Shown here: positions 18,036 through 26,543 of the stretch, piece by piece
How positions within the stretch are numbered: the stretch's first letter is position 1
Layout of the letters: the number at the start of each line of letters is the position of its first letter
Origin: Anaeromassilibacillus senegalensis
Lineage (GTDB): Bacteria; Bacillota; Clostridia; Oscillospirales; Acutalibacteraceae
DNA length: 64,000 nt
Assembly (NCBI RefSeq): GCF_001261775.1
Contig: NZ_LN868538.1
Coordinates: 496,001 to 560,000, forward strand
Reading direction: 5' to 3'
The notes under the pieces: generated by a model
The model's input: the letters and a program-made list of their open reading frames with translations, nothing else
The model's database searches: none
Told to the model about the DNA's origin: nothing
Made by a program: the position numbers and the translations under genes

Positions 18036-19472
18036 TCAATAAGACTTGCCCCAGTAAACCATTTCCTTTGCAGGCTTGCCGCAGCAGACGCAGGTATCCG
18101 CGATATGCTCCTGCTCAAACGGCATGCAGCGGGAGGATACGCCCGCGACGTCCTTGAGCTTTTCTTCACAAGCCTGATCGCCGCACCACATGGCCTTGAT
18201 AAAGCCGGGCTTGTTTTCCGCGATTTCCTTCAACTCGTCCAGCGTTGCCGCAGTGTAGGTCATGGACTCCCTGCGGGCGAGCGCCGCCTCGTACATGCCC
18301 TTGCGCACAAGCTCCAGCTGCTCCGCAATGGCCTCCTCCAGATGTTCCAGCGATACAAAGACCTTTTCGCGGTCCGTACGGCGCACCAGGACACACTGGC
18401 CCTTCTCGATATCCTTCGGGCCGATCTCCAGGCGCAGCGGCACGCCCTTCATCTCATACTGTGCGAACTTCCAGCCGGGAGACTGCTCGGAATCGTCCAT
18501 CTTGACGCGGAAGCTCTTCTTCAGGCGGGCCAGCAGCTCGCCGGCCTTATCCAGAACACCCTCCTTGTGCTGGGCGATCGGGATAATCATGACCTGGATC
18601 GGCGCCACGGCCGGCGGAAGCACCAGGCCGTTGTTGTCGCCGTGCGTCATAATGATACCGCCGATGATGCGGGTGCTCATGCCCCAGGAGGTCTGGTGCG
18701 GATGCTGGAGCGTATTGTCGCGCCCGGTAAAGGTCACGTCGAACGCACGGGCAAAACCGTCGCCGAAGTAGTGGCTGGTTCCGCTCTGCAGCGCCTTGCC
18801 GTCGTGCATCATCGCCTCGATGGTGTAGGTCGCCTCTGCGCCCGCGAACTTCTCCTTGTCGGTCTTGCGGCCCTTGATCACCGGAATCGCCAAGTCGCTT
18901 TCGCAGAAGTCGGCGTAAACTTTGAGCATCTGCTCGGTCTCCTGCATCGCCTCCTCGGCGGTCTCGTGCATGGTGTGGCCTTCCTGCCAGTGGAACTCCA
19001 CGCTGCGCAGGAACGGACGGGTCGTTTTTTCCCAGCGCACCACGCTGCACCACTGGTTATACAGCTTGGGCAGGTCGCGCCAGGAGTGGATCACCTTGGC
19101 GTAATGGTCACAGAACAGCGTCTCAGAGGTGGGACGCACGCAGAGGCGCTCCTCAAGCTGCTCGCTGCCGCCCATGGTCACCCAGGCCACCTCCGGCGCA
19201 AAGCCTTCCACGTGGTCCTTTTCTTTCTGCAAAAGGCTTTCCGGGATAAACATCGGCATGGAGACATTCTCATGCCCCAGCTCTTTAAAACGCCGGTCGA
19301 GATTGTCCCGGATGTTCTCCCAAATAGCAAAGCCGTACGGTTCGATGACCATGCAGCCGCGCACGCTGGTGTAATCCATCAGCTCTGCCTTTTTCACAAT
19401 ATCGGTGTACCACTTGGCAAAATCCTCCTCCATGGGAGTGATTGCCTCCACCATCTTCTTTTGATCCGCCAT
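18036..19472 (-). CDS. proS: prolyl-tRNA synthetase, type 3 (archaeal/eukaryotic-like)
   Basis: 478 residues, the length of type 3 ProRS. The class II core is seen: motif 1 region, [25 protein letters not shown] motif 2 with [18 protein letters not shown], and motif 3 near [20 protein letters not shown]. An anticodon-binding domain follows, then a C-terminal zinc-like domain with cysteines ([32 protein letters not shown]). It lacks the editing insertion of the E. coli type. It charges tRNA-Pro with proline. No T-box is seen upstream. Confidence 0.97.
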   Translation of the reverse strand: MADQKKMVEAITPMEEDFAKWYTDIVKKAELMDYTSVRGCMVIEPYGFAIWENIRDNLDRRFKELGHENVSMPMFIPESLLQKEKDHVEGFAPEVAWVTMGGSEQLEERLCVRPTSETLFCDHYAKVIHSWRDLPKLYNQWCSVVRWEKTTRPFLRSVEFHWQEGHTMHETAEEAMQETEQMLKVYADFCESDLAIPVIKGRKTDKEKFAGAEATYTIEAMMHDGKALQSGTSHYFGDGFARAFDVTFTGRDNTLQHPHQTSWGMSTRIIGGIIMTHGDNNGLVLPPAVAPIQVMIIPIAQHKEGVLDKAGELLARLKKSFRVKMDDSEQSPGWKFAQYEMKGVPLRLEIGPKDIEKGQCVLVRRTDREKVFVSLEHLEEAIAEQLELVRKGMYEAALARRESMTYTAATLDELKEIAENKPGFIKAMWCGDQACEEKLKDVAGVSSRCMPFEQEHIADTCVCCGKPAKEMVYWGKSY

Positions 19473-19498
19473 ACTGTCTACTCCTCTGTCACAGGCAG

Positions 19499-19693
19499 TT
19501 ACGCCTGTTTATCGTGTTTTTCATCCCCGTCTTCCCGCGGATGCTCCTGCCCTTTCTTTGCGGCAAATTTGCCGACTGCCCAAAGGGCCAGCCCGATCAA
19601 TCCCATGACGGCGGCAATTCCCAAAAGGCTTTGCAGCAGCAAAAATACCGCGTCCACAGCGCCGGGCGCAGCCGCCAGTATGTACACGCGCAT
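19499..19693 (-). CDS. small single-pass membrane protein
   Basis: 64 residues from the ATG at 19693, chosen because AAAGGAGGG lies just upstream; a longer frame upstream lacks one. One membrane helix (~17-40, [22 protein letters not shown]) is followed by a charged tail ([19 protein letters not shown]). It lies 26 nt before proS. Not recognised. Confidence 0.6.
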   Translation of the reverse strand: MRVYILAAAPGAVDAVFLLLQSLLGIAAVMGLIGLALWAVGKFAAKKGQEHPREDGDEKHDKQA

Positions 19694-19790
19694 ATGAACC
19701 CTCCTTTTGCCGGAACCGTCCGTCTTATCGGAACACCGGACGTTTATTTTGTACATTTCATTATATAGGAAAGGCCTGCCCTTTTCAAGT

Positions 19791-19823
19791 AAAAAATCCG
19801 CCGTGTATCACACAGCGGATTTC
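19791..19823 (-). terminator. intrinsic terminator after acpP
   Basis: Stem AAATCCGC-GTGT/ACAC-GCGGATTT with a tiny loop, and six T on the minus strand, 22 nt after the acpP stop. Confidence 0.85.
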
Positions 19824-19844
19824 ATTACAAACCGATATTGCGGG

Positions 19845-20072
19845 TTATACATTTCCCTCGATGTACTTGACGAGCTCCCCGACCGTCTTAATGTTGTCAA
19901 TTTCTTCATCGGGAATTTCGATTTCAAACTCGTCTTCAATAGACATCAGCAAATCGACAACGTCCAAGGAATCAGCGCCCAGATCGTCAGCGATGGTTGT
20001 TTCGGGAGTAATGGAATCCTCCTCTACATCGAACTGCTCGCTCAGAATCGCTTTTACCTTTTCCAGAACCAT
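19845..20072 (-). CDS. acpP: acyl carrier protein
   Basis: 75 residues from the ATG at 20072 with the AGGAGGAAAAG site; earlier in-frame starts add unrelated residues. It shows the four-helix ACP pattern and the DSL site for the 4-phosphopantetheine arm (DDLGADSLDVVDLLM), an acidic helix 2 and the PDEEIDNIKTVGELVKYIE end. ACP carries acyl chains in fatty-acid synthesis. It stands alone here rather than within a fab operon. Confidence 0.97.
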   Translation of the reverse strand: MVLEKVKAILSEQFDVEEDSITPETTIADDLGADSLDVVDLLMSIEDEFEIEIPDEEIDNIKTVGELVKYIEGNV

Positions 20073-20222
20073 GTCTTTTCCTCCTTCTGATTTGTAAGTG
20101 GGCATACATGCAAAAGCGCCGCCGTTCTTTCGGTGTCGAAAGTGGACAAAGCAGCGCGAAGTATGATACAATTGCCCCAGGCTGTCCGGCAAATTTTACC
20201 GGCGCCCCATTGACTTAACAAC

Positions 20223-20251
20223 ATATTATTAGCAATCCACGGCTTTGTCAA
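20223..20251 (-). promoter_or_regulatory. sigma-A promoter of acpP
   Basis: Minus strand TTGACA, 17 nt, TAATAT. It gives a leader of ~145 nt. Its -35 box shares five of six bases with the -35 of the divergent aroE promoter. Confidence 0.8.
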
Positions 20252-20273
20252 TACGATTCCATGATTTTTATAA
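20245..20273 (+). promoter_or_regulatory. sigma-A promoter of aroE-aroK
   Basis: TTGTCA, 17 nt, TTATAA, start expected near 20280, only ~15 nt before the ATG. AAAGGAG lies at 20282-20288. Confidence 0.75.
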
Positions 20274-20294
20274 ATTTTCTCAAAGGAGTACATC

Positions 20295-21179
20295 ATGCAT
20301 CGAATCGAACGGATTTCAGAAATTGAGCAATTTGCTGTAATTGGCCATCCAATTGCTCACACAATGTCCCCTTTTATTCACAGCCGTCTCTTTGAGCTGA
20401 ACCGTCAGGCCGCAGCCTACCTTGTGATGGATATTCCGCCCGAGGAATTGGAAGCCTCTCTTCCCCGCCTGCGGGAGTTGAACGGATTCAACATCACAAT
20501 TCCCCATAAGCAGGCGATTATTCCTCATCTGGACGCACTGGATCCAAAAGCCGCCTTTTTTCATTCCGTCAACACCGTCAAAAACGAAAACGGCCGTCTG
20601 ACCGGCTACACGACGGACGGCGCAGGCTTCACACGCGCGCTGGAAGGCGCGGACGTCCCTCTGACCGGCAGAATCGCGATCCTCGGCGCGGGCGGCGTTT
20701 CCCGCGTGATGGCCTTTGAAGCGCTCGCCGCTTCGGAATCGCCGGACATCACCATCGCCGCGCGTCCATCCAGTTTTTCCAACGCACAGGCACTCTGCGG
20801 GGAATTGGAAGAGGTGCTCCGCAAAGAAGGCCGGAACGGCCGCATCGCCGCCGCGGAATTGGACGCTCTTTCCGGCGATTTCGATCTTCTGGTCAACGGT
20901 ACGCCCGCGGGCATGTACCCGCGCGCAGACGCTTGTCCGGTTTCCGCCGCCGTGATCGCGCGGTGCGCCGCCGTATTCGACGCGGTCTACAATCCGGACG
21001 AAACGTTGCTCTTGAACCAGGCCAAGGCAAACGGCGCAAAGGCCGTGGGCGGTATGGCGATGCTGGTGGGACAGGCCGCCGCCGCTCAGGTAATCTGGCA
21101 TGGCGCACAGTTTCATGCGAAAGACGTCGACGCGCTCTGCCGTGACGCGGTCGCAGAAATGGAGCGGATTTTCCGATGA
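20295..21179 (+). CDS. aroE: shikimate dehydrogenase
   Basis: 294 residues; reduces 3-dehydroshikimate with NADPH. Seen: the substrate site GHPIAHTMSPFIHSRLFE (~18-35), the catalytic Lys in ITIPHKQAI and Asp in TDGAGFTRAL, and the nucleotide site LGAGGVSRVMAFEAL (~126-140). The usual NRT/R that selects NADP after the second strand is replaced by AARPSSF. The C-terminal GGMAMLVGQAAAAQVIWHG is typical. It overlaps aroK by 4 nt (ATGA). Confidence 0.96.
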   Translation: MHRIERISEIEQFAVIGHPIAHTMSPFIHSRLFELNRQAAAYLVMDIPPEELEASLPRLRELNGFNITIPHKQAIIPHLDALDPKAAFFHSVNTVKNENGRLTGYTTDGAGFTRALEGADVPLTGRIAILGAGGVSRVMAFEALAASESPDITIAARPSSFSNAQALCGELEEVLRKEGRNGRIAAAELDALSGDFDLLVNGTPAGMYPRADACPVSAAVIARCAAVFDAVYNPDETLLLNQAKANGAKAVGGMAMLVGQAAAAQVIWHGAQFHAKDVDALCRDAVAEMERIFR

Positions 21180-21688
21180 AACAGAAGAACATCATCCTCT
21201 GCGGATTTATGGGCAGCGGTAAAACGACGGTGGGCCGCCGTCTGGCGCCGCTCGCCAAAATGCAGTTTATCGATCTGGACGACTATATCGCGGAACAGCA
21301 GGGCAAAACCGTCAGCGCCATCTTCGCCGAGCAGGGCGAGGAAGCGTTCCGCCGCATGGAAACGGAAGCCGCAAAGGCGCTTTCCAACCGGACGGGCTTG
21401 GTGATCGCCGCGGGCGGCGGCACCCTCCTGCGCGCGGAAAATGTGCGGATTTTCCGCAAAAACGGCTCTATCGTTCTGTTGGATACGCCGCTTTCCATCC
21501 TCCAGGAGCGTCTGAGAAACGATACCTTCCGCCCTCTTTTGCAGCGGCCGGACCGGAAACAATTCATCGCCGACCTGTACCGCAGACGCATGCCCGCCTA
21601 CTGCATGGCGGCGGATTTGATTGTGGAGGGCGGCTATCCCGCGGAGAAGGTGGCGGCACAGATTCTGGACCGCGTACGGAAGGGATAA
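21176..21688 (+). CDS. aroK: shikimate kinase
   Basis: 170 residues; phosphorylates shikimate with ATP. Walker A GFMGSGKTTVGRRLA (~10-24), the DxD-type FIDLDDYI that binds shikimate and Mg, AAGGGTLLRAENV, and the LID around RPLLQRPDRKQF are present. It starts inside the aroE stop, so the pair is translationally coupled. Confidence 0.96.
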   Translation: MKQKNIILCGFMGSGKTTVGRRLAPLAKMQFIDLDDYIAEQQGKTVSAIFAEQGEEAFRRMETEAAKALSNRTGLVIAAGGGTLLRAENVRIFRKNGSIVLLDTPLSILQERLRNDTFRPLLQRPDRKQFIADLYRRRMPAYCMAADLIVEGGYPAEKVAAQILDRVRKG

Positions 21689-21734
21689 GCGGCTGCATGC
21701 AGACAAAATTTTGCCGATTTTTAAAAAACTTTTC

Positions 21735-21763
21735 TTGACAAACCCCTTCTCCCGTATTATGAT
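21735..21763 (+). promoter_or_regulatory. sigma-A promoter of the aroF leader
   Basis: TTGACA, 17 nt, TATGAT, close to consensus; transcription should begin near 21770, 27 nt before the leader peptide ATG. Confidence 0.88.
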
Positions 21764-21796
21764 ACGAATAAGATTTTTCCTGTAAGGAGTTTCATC

Positions 21797-21916
21797 ATGC
21801 GTACAATTGCGAACACAACACGATTTACAAGCTTTGGCTATCCCCGCTTTTTTTGGGCGTGGGATTTTTGTGCATGCAATTTTATTCGCTGTGACGACTC
21901 CCGTAGAAGGAAATAG
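21797..21916 (+). CDS. aromatic-rich leader peptide of the aroF attenuator
   Basis: A 39-residue frame with AAGGAG at 21784-21789. It holds 6 Phe, 1 Tyr and 2 Trp; the core is FTSFGYPRFFWAWDF (residues 10-24). This is the composition of leader peptides that sense Phe/Tyr/Trp supply. Its codons 12-15 (21831-21841) can pair with 21913-21923 (GCTTTGGCTAT with ATAGCCGAAGC, one G-U), which includes its stop codon. A strong terminator follows at 21952. No T-box or other riboswitch is seen. The reading as an attenuator is inference but rests on three independent signs. Confidence 0.8.
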   Translation: MRTIANTTRFTSFGYPRFFWAWDFCACNFIRCDDSRRRK

Positions 21917-21951
21917 CCGAAGCATACCCATATTGTAACCAGGCTGTTTTT

Positions 21952-21982
21952 AAGCGGAGCTGCATCGCAGCTCCGCTTTTTT
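21952..21982 (+). terminator. intrinsic terminator between leader peptide and aroF
   Basis: Perfect 12-bp stem AAGCGGAGCTGC/GCAGCTCCGCTT, loop ATC, then TTTTTT. It lies 34 nt ahead of the aroF ATG and after its only visible promoter, so readthrough must be regulated for aroF to be made. Two weak partners for the 5' side are seen: CCCCGCTT at 21842-21849, and a stem GGAAATAGCC/GGCTGTTTTT (21909-21951) that abuts it. Confidence 0.93.
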
Positions 21983-22016
21983 GCATACATAAATAAAAAA
22001 TTCGGAGGGAATCAAC

Positions 22017-23048
22017 ATGATTATCGTTTTAAAACCGCAGTGCACGGAGCCCCAAGTGAAAAGCTTTACCGAAAGCCTGATGAACGACTATAACGTCAAA
22101 GTCAATACCTGGGTGGGAACACAGAGTACCGTATTGGGATTGATCGGCGATACCACCTCGATCGACATCGACTATATCGCCGCACAGGATTTTGTAGAAA
22201 GTGTGAAGCGTGTGCAGGAACCATATAAAAAAGCGAACCGGAAATTCCATCCGGATAATACTGTGATCACTCTGCCCGGCGGGCAGAAGATTGGAGACGG
22301 CAGCCTGACCCTGATGGCGGGCCCGTGCTCCGTAGAGTGCGAAGCACAGATCTGCGAGGTGGCGGAGCGCGTTAAAGCGTCGGGCGCAACCTTCCTGCGC
22401 GGCGGCGCCTTCAAGCCGAGAACCTCCCCCTATGCGTTCCAGGGCCTGAAGGCGGAGGGCCTGGAGCTGCTCAAAAAGGCGAAGGCCAAAACCGGCCTGC
22501 CCATCGTGACAGAGATCATGAGCATCGCGCACATCCCGCTGTTCGAAGAAGAGGGCGTGGACATCATCCAGGTGGGCGCACGCAATATGCAGAACTTTGA
22601 ACTGCTCAAGGCGCTGGGCAAGATCAACAAGCCCATCCTGCTGAAACGCGGCCTGTCCAGCACCGTTGAGGAATTGCTGATGAGCGCTGAGTACATCATG
22701 GCGGGCGGCAACGACCAGGTGATCCTGTGCGAACGCGGCATCCGCACCTATGAGACCTACACCCGCAACACGCTCGATATTTCCGCCATCCCGATCCTCA
22801 AGAAGCTTTCCCATCTGCCGGTCGTGGTCGATCCAAGCCACGCGGGCGGCATCTCCTGGCTGGTGGAACCGCTTGCCATGGCGGCGGTTGCCGCGGGCGC
22901 AGACGGACTGATCATCGAGGTACACAACAACCCGGCCAAGGCTCTTTCCGACGGCGCACAGTCCCTCACCCCGGACCAGTTCGACCACATCGCCGCGCAT
23001 ATCCTTCGCAGTAAGGAAGCGCTGTCCCGCCTGGAGCGCGCGGAATAA
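22017..23048 (+). CDS. aroF: 3-deoxy-7-phosphoheptulonate synthase (DAHP synthase), type I beta with N-terminal regulatory domain
   Basis: 343 residues; condenses PEP and erythrose-4-phosphate, the first committed step of aromatic synthesis. Residues ~1-70 form the ferredoxin-like domain (MIIVLKPQCTEPQVKSFTES) that binds Tyr/Phe in Thermotoga-type enzymes. The barrel follows, with MAGPCSVE, RGGAFKPRTSPYAFQG, QVGARNMQNF, KPILLKRG and VVVDPSHAGG. So enzyme feedback and the leader attenuator may act in series. GGAGGG lies before the ATG. The name aroF follows common Firmicutes use. Confidence 0.96.
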   Translation: MIIVLKPQCTEPQVKSFTESLMNDYNVKVNTWVGTQSTVLGLIGDTTSIDIDYIAAQDFVESVKRVQEPYKKANRKFHPDNTVITLPGGQKIGDGSLTLMAGPCSVECEAQICEVAERVKASGATFLRGGAFKPRTSPYAFQGLKAEGLELLKKAKAKTGLPIVTEIMSIAHIPLFEEEGVDIIQVGARNMQNFELLKALGKINKPILLKRGLSSTVEELLMSAEYIMAGGNDQVILCERGIRTYETYTRNTLDISAIPILKKLSHLPVVVDPSHAGGISWLVEPLAMAAVAAGADGLIIEVHNNPAKALSDGAQSLTPDQFDHIAAHILRSKEALSRLERAE

Positions 23049-23050
23049 AA

Positions 23051-23162
23051 ACAGTTGATTCCAAGAAAATCTCCGTGTGGAATGATAGGAGAGCCACAGC
23101 AGTCCATTTTTGTTGCGCGTGGTTTTTCGGGATTTTCTATAAACCATGGGCGCAATAAAAAA
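23051..23162. repeat. 112-bp tandem repeat, copy 1
   Basis: Begins ACAGTTGATTCC and ends in GGGCGCAATAAAA. It differs from copy 2 by roughly ten single-base changes. Lies just after the aroF stop. Both copies are open in one plus-strand frame and partly on the minus strand, but codons do not look selected. Confidence 0.9.
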
Positions 23163-23272
23163 ACAGTTGATTCCGAGGAAATCTCCGCGTGGAATGATAG
23201 GAGAGCCACAGCAATCAATTTTTGTTGCGCGTGGTTATTCGGAATTTTCTATAAACCATGGGCGCAATAAAA
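23163..23272. repeat. 112-bp tandem repeat, copy 2
   Basis: Second copy, exact period 112. It fills most of the gap between aroF and the tyrA promoter. No ribosome site precedes the shared open frame, so it is called non-coding. Confidence 0.9.
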
Positions 23273-23292
23273 GACGCTCCGTTTCCCCGGAA

Positions 23293-23322
23293 TTGACGGA
23301 CCCCTCCCGCATTTGCTATACT
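23293..23322 (+). promoter_or_regulatory. sigma-A promoter of the tyrA-aroB-aroA-aroC-pheA operon
   Basis: TTGACG, 18 nt, TATACT. The leader of ~55 nt holds a GCAAAGC/GCTTTGC hairpin just before the GGAAAGAGG ribosome site; no leader peptide is seen. Confidence 0.65.
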
Positions 23323-23383
23323 ATATTGGATTACAGCGGCAAAGCGTTTTCCTGTGTGGGGCTTTGCGGAAAGAGGCATCTAA

Positions 23384-24220
23384 ATGAAACAGAATATTGT
23401 GATCGTCGGGCTTGGCCTGATCGGCGGTTCGCTGGCCAAAGCCTTTCAAAAATACAGTGCGTGCACCGTCACCGGCACGGACCGTGATCCGGAGGTCCTG
23501 CGCGCCGCGTTGGCATGCGGCGCGATCGACCGGGTCGCCGGAGACGAAGAACTGCAAAACGCGGACATGCTCTTCCTCTGCCTGTATCCGCAGGCGGATA
23601 TCGACTTTATCCGGGAACACGGCGCAAAAATCCGCCCCTCCTGCATTGTGACGGATACTTGCGGCATTAAGACGGAAATCTGTGCGCACCTGCCGAAGCT
23701 GGCGGCACAATTCGGCTTTACGTTTGTCGGCGGGCATCCCATGGCGGGTAAGGAGCAGAACGGCTTTGCCGCCAGCGACGCGGACCTCTTTGACGGGGCC
23801 AGCTACATCATCGTCCCCTGCGGCGCACCCATGCGCGCGGTGGACACACTCAAGGCCATCGCGATTGAGCTGGGCTTTGGCGGCACGGTGGTCACCACGC
23901 CGGAACACCACGACGCAATGATCGCCTACACGTCGCAGCTGCCCCATGTTCTGGCCTGCGCCTATGTGATGAGCCCGCGCTGCCCGGAACACAACGGCTT
24001 TTCCGCCGGCAGCTACCGCGACGTCTCCCGCGTGGCGCGCATCAATGAGACGCTTTGGACAGAGCTGTTCCTCGACAACGCAGACGCTCTGACCACCGAA
24101 CTGGACATCCTGATAGAAAATATCACCCGTATTAGCAGCGCTGTCCGGCAGCGCGACGCGGACGCCCTGCGCGGCCTGCTGCGGCAGGGCCGGGAAATCA
24201 AAGAAAGGCTTGGCGAATAA
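23384..24220 (+). CDS. tyrA: prephenate dehydrogenase
   Basis: 278 residues; converts prephenate to 4-hydroxyphenylpyruvate with NAD. The Rossmann motif IVGLGLIGGSLAKAFQ (~6-21) and the catalytic region VGGHPMAGKEQNG (~118-130) are present. It has no chorismate mutase domain and no C-terminal ACT domain, so Tyr feedback would need other means. It begins the second aro transcript; its TAA is followed directly by the aroB ATG. Confidence 0.95.
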   Translation: MKQNIVIVGLGLIGGSLAKAFQKYSACTVTGTDRDPEVLRAALACGAIDRVAGDEELQNADMLFLCLYPQADIDFIREHGAKIRPSCIVTDTCGIKTEICAHLPKLAAQFGFTFVGGHPMAGKEQNGFAASDADLFDGASYIIVPCGAPMRAVDTLKAIAIELGFGGTVVTTPEHHDAMIAYTSQLPHVLACAYVMSPRCPEHNGFSAGSYRDVSRVARINETLWTELFLDNADALTTELDILIENITRISSAVRQRDADALRGLLRQGREIKERLGE

Positions 24221-25282
24221 ATGGAACTGACCGTATACACCTCAAAAAGCTATCAAATATGGATTGAACGCGGCGCGCTGGACCAGATCGGCGCGCGCTG
24301 CGCTTCCCTTTTTCCATCCGGCGCGAAGGCGGTTGTCGTAACAGACACCCATGTCGCGCCGCTTTATCTGGAACGCGTCTCCGCCTCCCTGCGCGGCGCG
24401 GGCTTCTCCGTCACCAGCTGCGCGTTCCCGGCGGGCGAGGCCTCCAAGCGGCTGCACACCATCGAGGGCATGTATTCCCACATGGCGGAAGCCCACATCA
24501 CCCGCAGCGACTTCGTTGTCGCGCTGGGCGGCGGCGTTACGGGCGACATGGCGGGCTTTGCCGCCGCCTCTTACCTGCGCGGCATTCCGTTTGTACAGGT
24601 CCCCACTACCCTGTTGTCCCAAGTGGATTCTTCCGTGGGAGGCAAGACTGGCGTGGACCTGCCGCAGGGCAAAAATCTGGTGGGTGCGTTCCATCAGCCT
24701 TCCTTTGTGCTGATCGACCCGGACACGCTCTCCACCCTGCCCGCGCATTACTTTGCGGACGGCATGGGCGAGGTGATCAAATACGGCTGCATCAAGAGCC
24801 GGGCGCTGTTCGACCGCATCGCGCAGGCGGAGGACATCCACGCCAGTATGGACGAGATCATCTATCGCTGTGTGGACATCAAACGGGACGTCGTGGAGCG
24901 CGACGAATTTGACACCGGCGAGCGCGCGCTGCTCAACTTCGGGCACACGTTTGGCCACGCGCTGGAAAAGCTGCACCATTATGAGGGTTTGTCCCATGGG
25001 GAAGCGGTCGGCATCGGCATGGTGATGATGGCGCGGCTGGGCGAAAACGCCGGACTGACGGAACAGGGAACGGCGGATCAAATCGTTGCCGTACTGCAAA
25101 AGTACAGCCTTCCCACCTCGAGCGATCTGCCGCTGGAGCAAATCGTCGCTGCGACGGCATCGGATAAAAAGAGCAGCGGTTCCTCCATCGGCCTTGTGCT
25201 GCTGGAGAAAATCGGAGAAAGCTTCGTGCATTCGGTGTCACGCACGGAACTCCCCTCTCTGGCGGAGGGCTGCCATGCATAA
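24221..25282 (+). CDS. aroB: 3-dehydroquinate synthase
   Basis: 353 residues; NAD- and metal-dependent cyclisation of DAHP. Seen: VALGGGVTGDMAGFAAASYL (nucleotide site, ~98-117), PTTLLSQVDSSVGGKTGVD, the metal-ligand Glu in FADGMGEVIKYG and the His pair in LNFGHTFGHALEK. The start abuts the tyrA stop. Confidence 0.97.
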   Translation: MELTVYTSKSYQIWIERGALDQIGARCASLFPSGAKAVVVTDTHVAPLYLERVSASLRGAGFSVTSCAFPAGEASKRLHTIEGMYSHMAEAHITRSDFVVALGGGVTGDMAGFAAASYLRGIPFVQVPTTLLSQVDSSVGGKTGVDLPQGKNLVGAFHQPSFVLIDPDTLSTLPAHYFADGMGEVIKYGCIKSRALFDRIAQAEDIHASMDEIIYRCVDIKRDVVERDEFDTGERALLNFGHTFGHALEKLHHYEGLSHGEAVGIGMVMMARLGENAGLTEQGTADQIVAVLQKYSLPTSSDLPLEQIVAATASDKKSSGSSIGLVLLEKIGESFVHSVSRTELPSLAEGCHA

Positions 25283-26543
25283 TGTCGTCATTGCACCTTC
25301 CGTTTTAAATGGATCTGTGACTGTCCCCTGTTCAAAAAGCGCGGCACACCGGGCCATCCTCTGCGCCGCATTGGCAGACGGCGAAAGTCGCCTTTCCCCC
25401 ATCGCGGAATCCAATGACATCCGCGTGACGGCGGAAGCCGCTCGCGCACTGGGGGCGGAGATTACAGCTGACGGGCCCGTCTACCGGGTCTCCGCCGGAA
25501 ACGCGCCGCAAAAAAGCGCGGAGATTGATTGCGGGGAAAGCGGTTCTTCTCTGCGTTTTTTAATTCCCATCTGTGCTGCCTATGGAATGCAGGCAACCTT
25601 TACCGGTCACGGGCGCCTTCCCGAACGGCCCATTGGCATTTATCTGGATTTGCTGCCGGAACACGGCGTTTCCTGTCAAACCGAGGGCGGATTGCCGCTT
25701 TCCATTAACGGAACGTTAAAACCCGGTTGTTTTATACTGCCCGGAAATATCAGTTCCCAGTTCATCACCGGACTGCTGCTCGCCTGCCCGCTTTTGAAGG
25801 GGGACAGCGTCATCCAACTTTCTTCTCCTCTGGAAAGCGCAGCCTATGTGGACATGACGCTGGAGGCCATGGCGGCATTCGGCGTCACCGTAGAATCCAT
25901 TGAAAACGGCTGGTGTGTCCCCGGCGGGCAAAACTACCATGCACAGGACTTCCGGGTAGAGGGAGACTGGTCGCAGGCGGCGTTCTTTCTGGCTGCCGGC
26001 GCACTGGGTGGCTCCCTTTCCATCGACGGATTGAAACGGGATTCCACACAGGGCGACCGCGCGGCGGAAGCGCTTTTTGCCGCTTTTGGAGCGAAAACCG
26101 CGTGGAAAGGTGAAACTTTATGTATAGAACAAAAAGAATTATACGGAATGGAGATTGACGCCGCGCAGATTCCCGATCTCGTTCCGATTCTGGCCGCCAC
26201 CGCCGCGCTCGCCAAAGGCCGCACCCGCATTTACCATGCGGCGCGGCTGCGCATCAAGGAAAGCGACCGGCTCGCCGCAATGGCGGACTGCCTGAACCGT
26301 TTGGGTGCGCATGTGCAGGAGACAGACGACGGCCTGCTGATCGACGGTGTGGAGCGCCTGCACGGCGGTACCGTTGAAGGCTACAACGACCATCGTATTG
26401 TGATGGCCCTTTCCATCGCCGCCCTGAAAGCGGACGGGCCGGTGACCATCACCGACGCGGAGAGTATTAATAAAAGCTATCCCGCCTTTTTTGCGGATTA
26501 CAACAGACTGGGAGGAAAAGCAGATGTCATCAGCATGGGGTGA
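25275..26543 (+). CDS. aroA: 3-phosphoshikimate 1-carboxyvinyltransferase (EPSP synthase)
   Basis: 422 residues from the ATG at 25275, which overlaps the aroB end by 8 nt; the open frame goes further upstream but only into aroB. Adds PEP to shikimate-3-phosphate. Seen: VPCSKSAAHRAILCAALADG (~17-36), DCGESGSSLRFLIPI, LPGNISSQFITGLLLA, and the C-terminal GGTVEGYNDHRIVMALSIA. The S-A-A-H at the first site is the clostridial look. Confidence 0.96.
   Translation: MHNVVIAPSVLNGSVTVPCSKSAAHRAILCAALADGESRLSPIAESNDIRVTAEAARALGAEITADGPVYRVSAGNAPQKSAEIDCGESGSSLRFLIPICAAYGMQATFTGHGRLPERPIGIYLDLLPEHGVSCQTEGGLPLSINGTLKPGCFILPGNISSQFITGLLLACPLLKGDSVIQLSSPLESAAYVDMTLEAMAAFGVTVESIENGWCVPGGQNYHAQDFRVEGDWSQAAFFLAAGALGGSLSIDGLKRDSTQGDRAAEALFAAFGAKTAWKGETLCIEQKELYGMEIDAAQIPDLVPILAATAALAKGRTRIYHAARLRIKESDRLAAMADCLNRLGAHVQETDDGLLIDGVERLHGGTVEGYNDHRIVMALSIAALKADGPVTITDAESINKSYPAFFADYNRLGGKADVISMG

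Noticed and set aside
23316..23383. A second attenuator before tyrA
   Set aside because: Only a 7-bp GCAAAGC/GCTTTGC hairpin without a T-run and no leader peptide are seen.
23055..23487. Plus-strand frames across the tandem repeats, reading like 70-110 residue proteins
   Set aside because: They merely translate the 112-bp repeat twice, have no ribosome site and are also open on the other strand; treated as repeat DNA.
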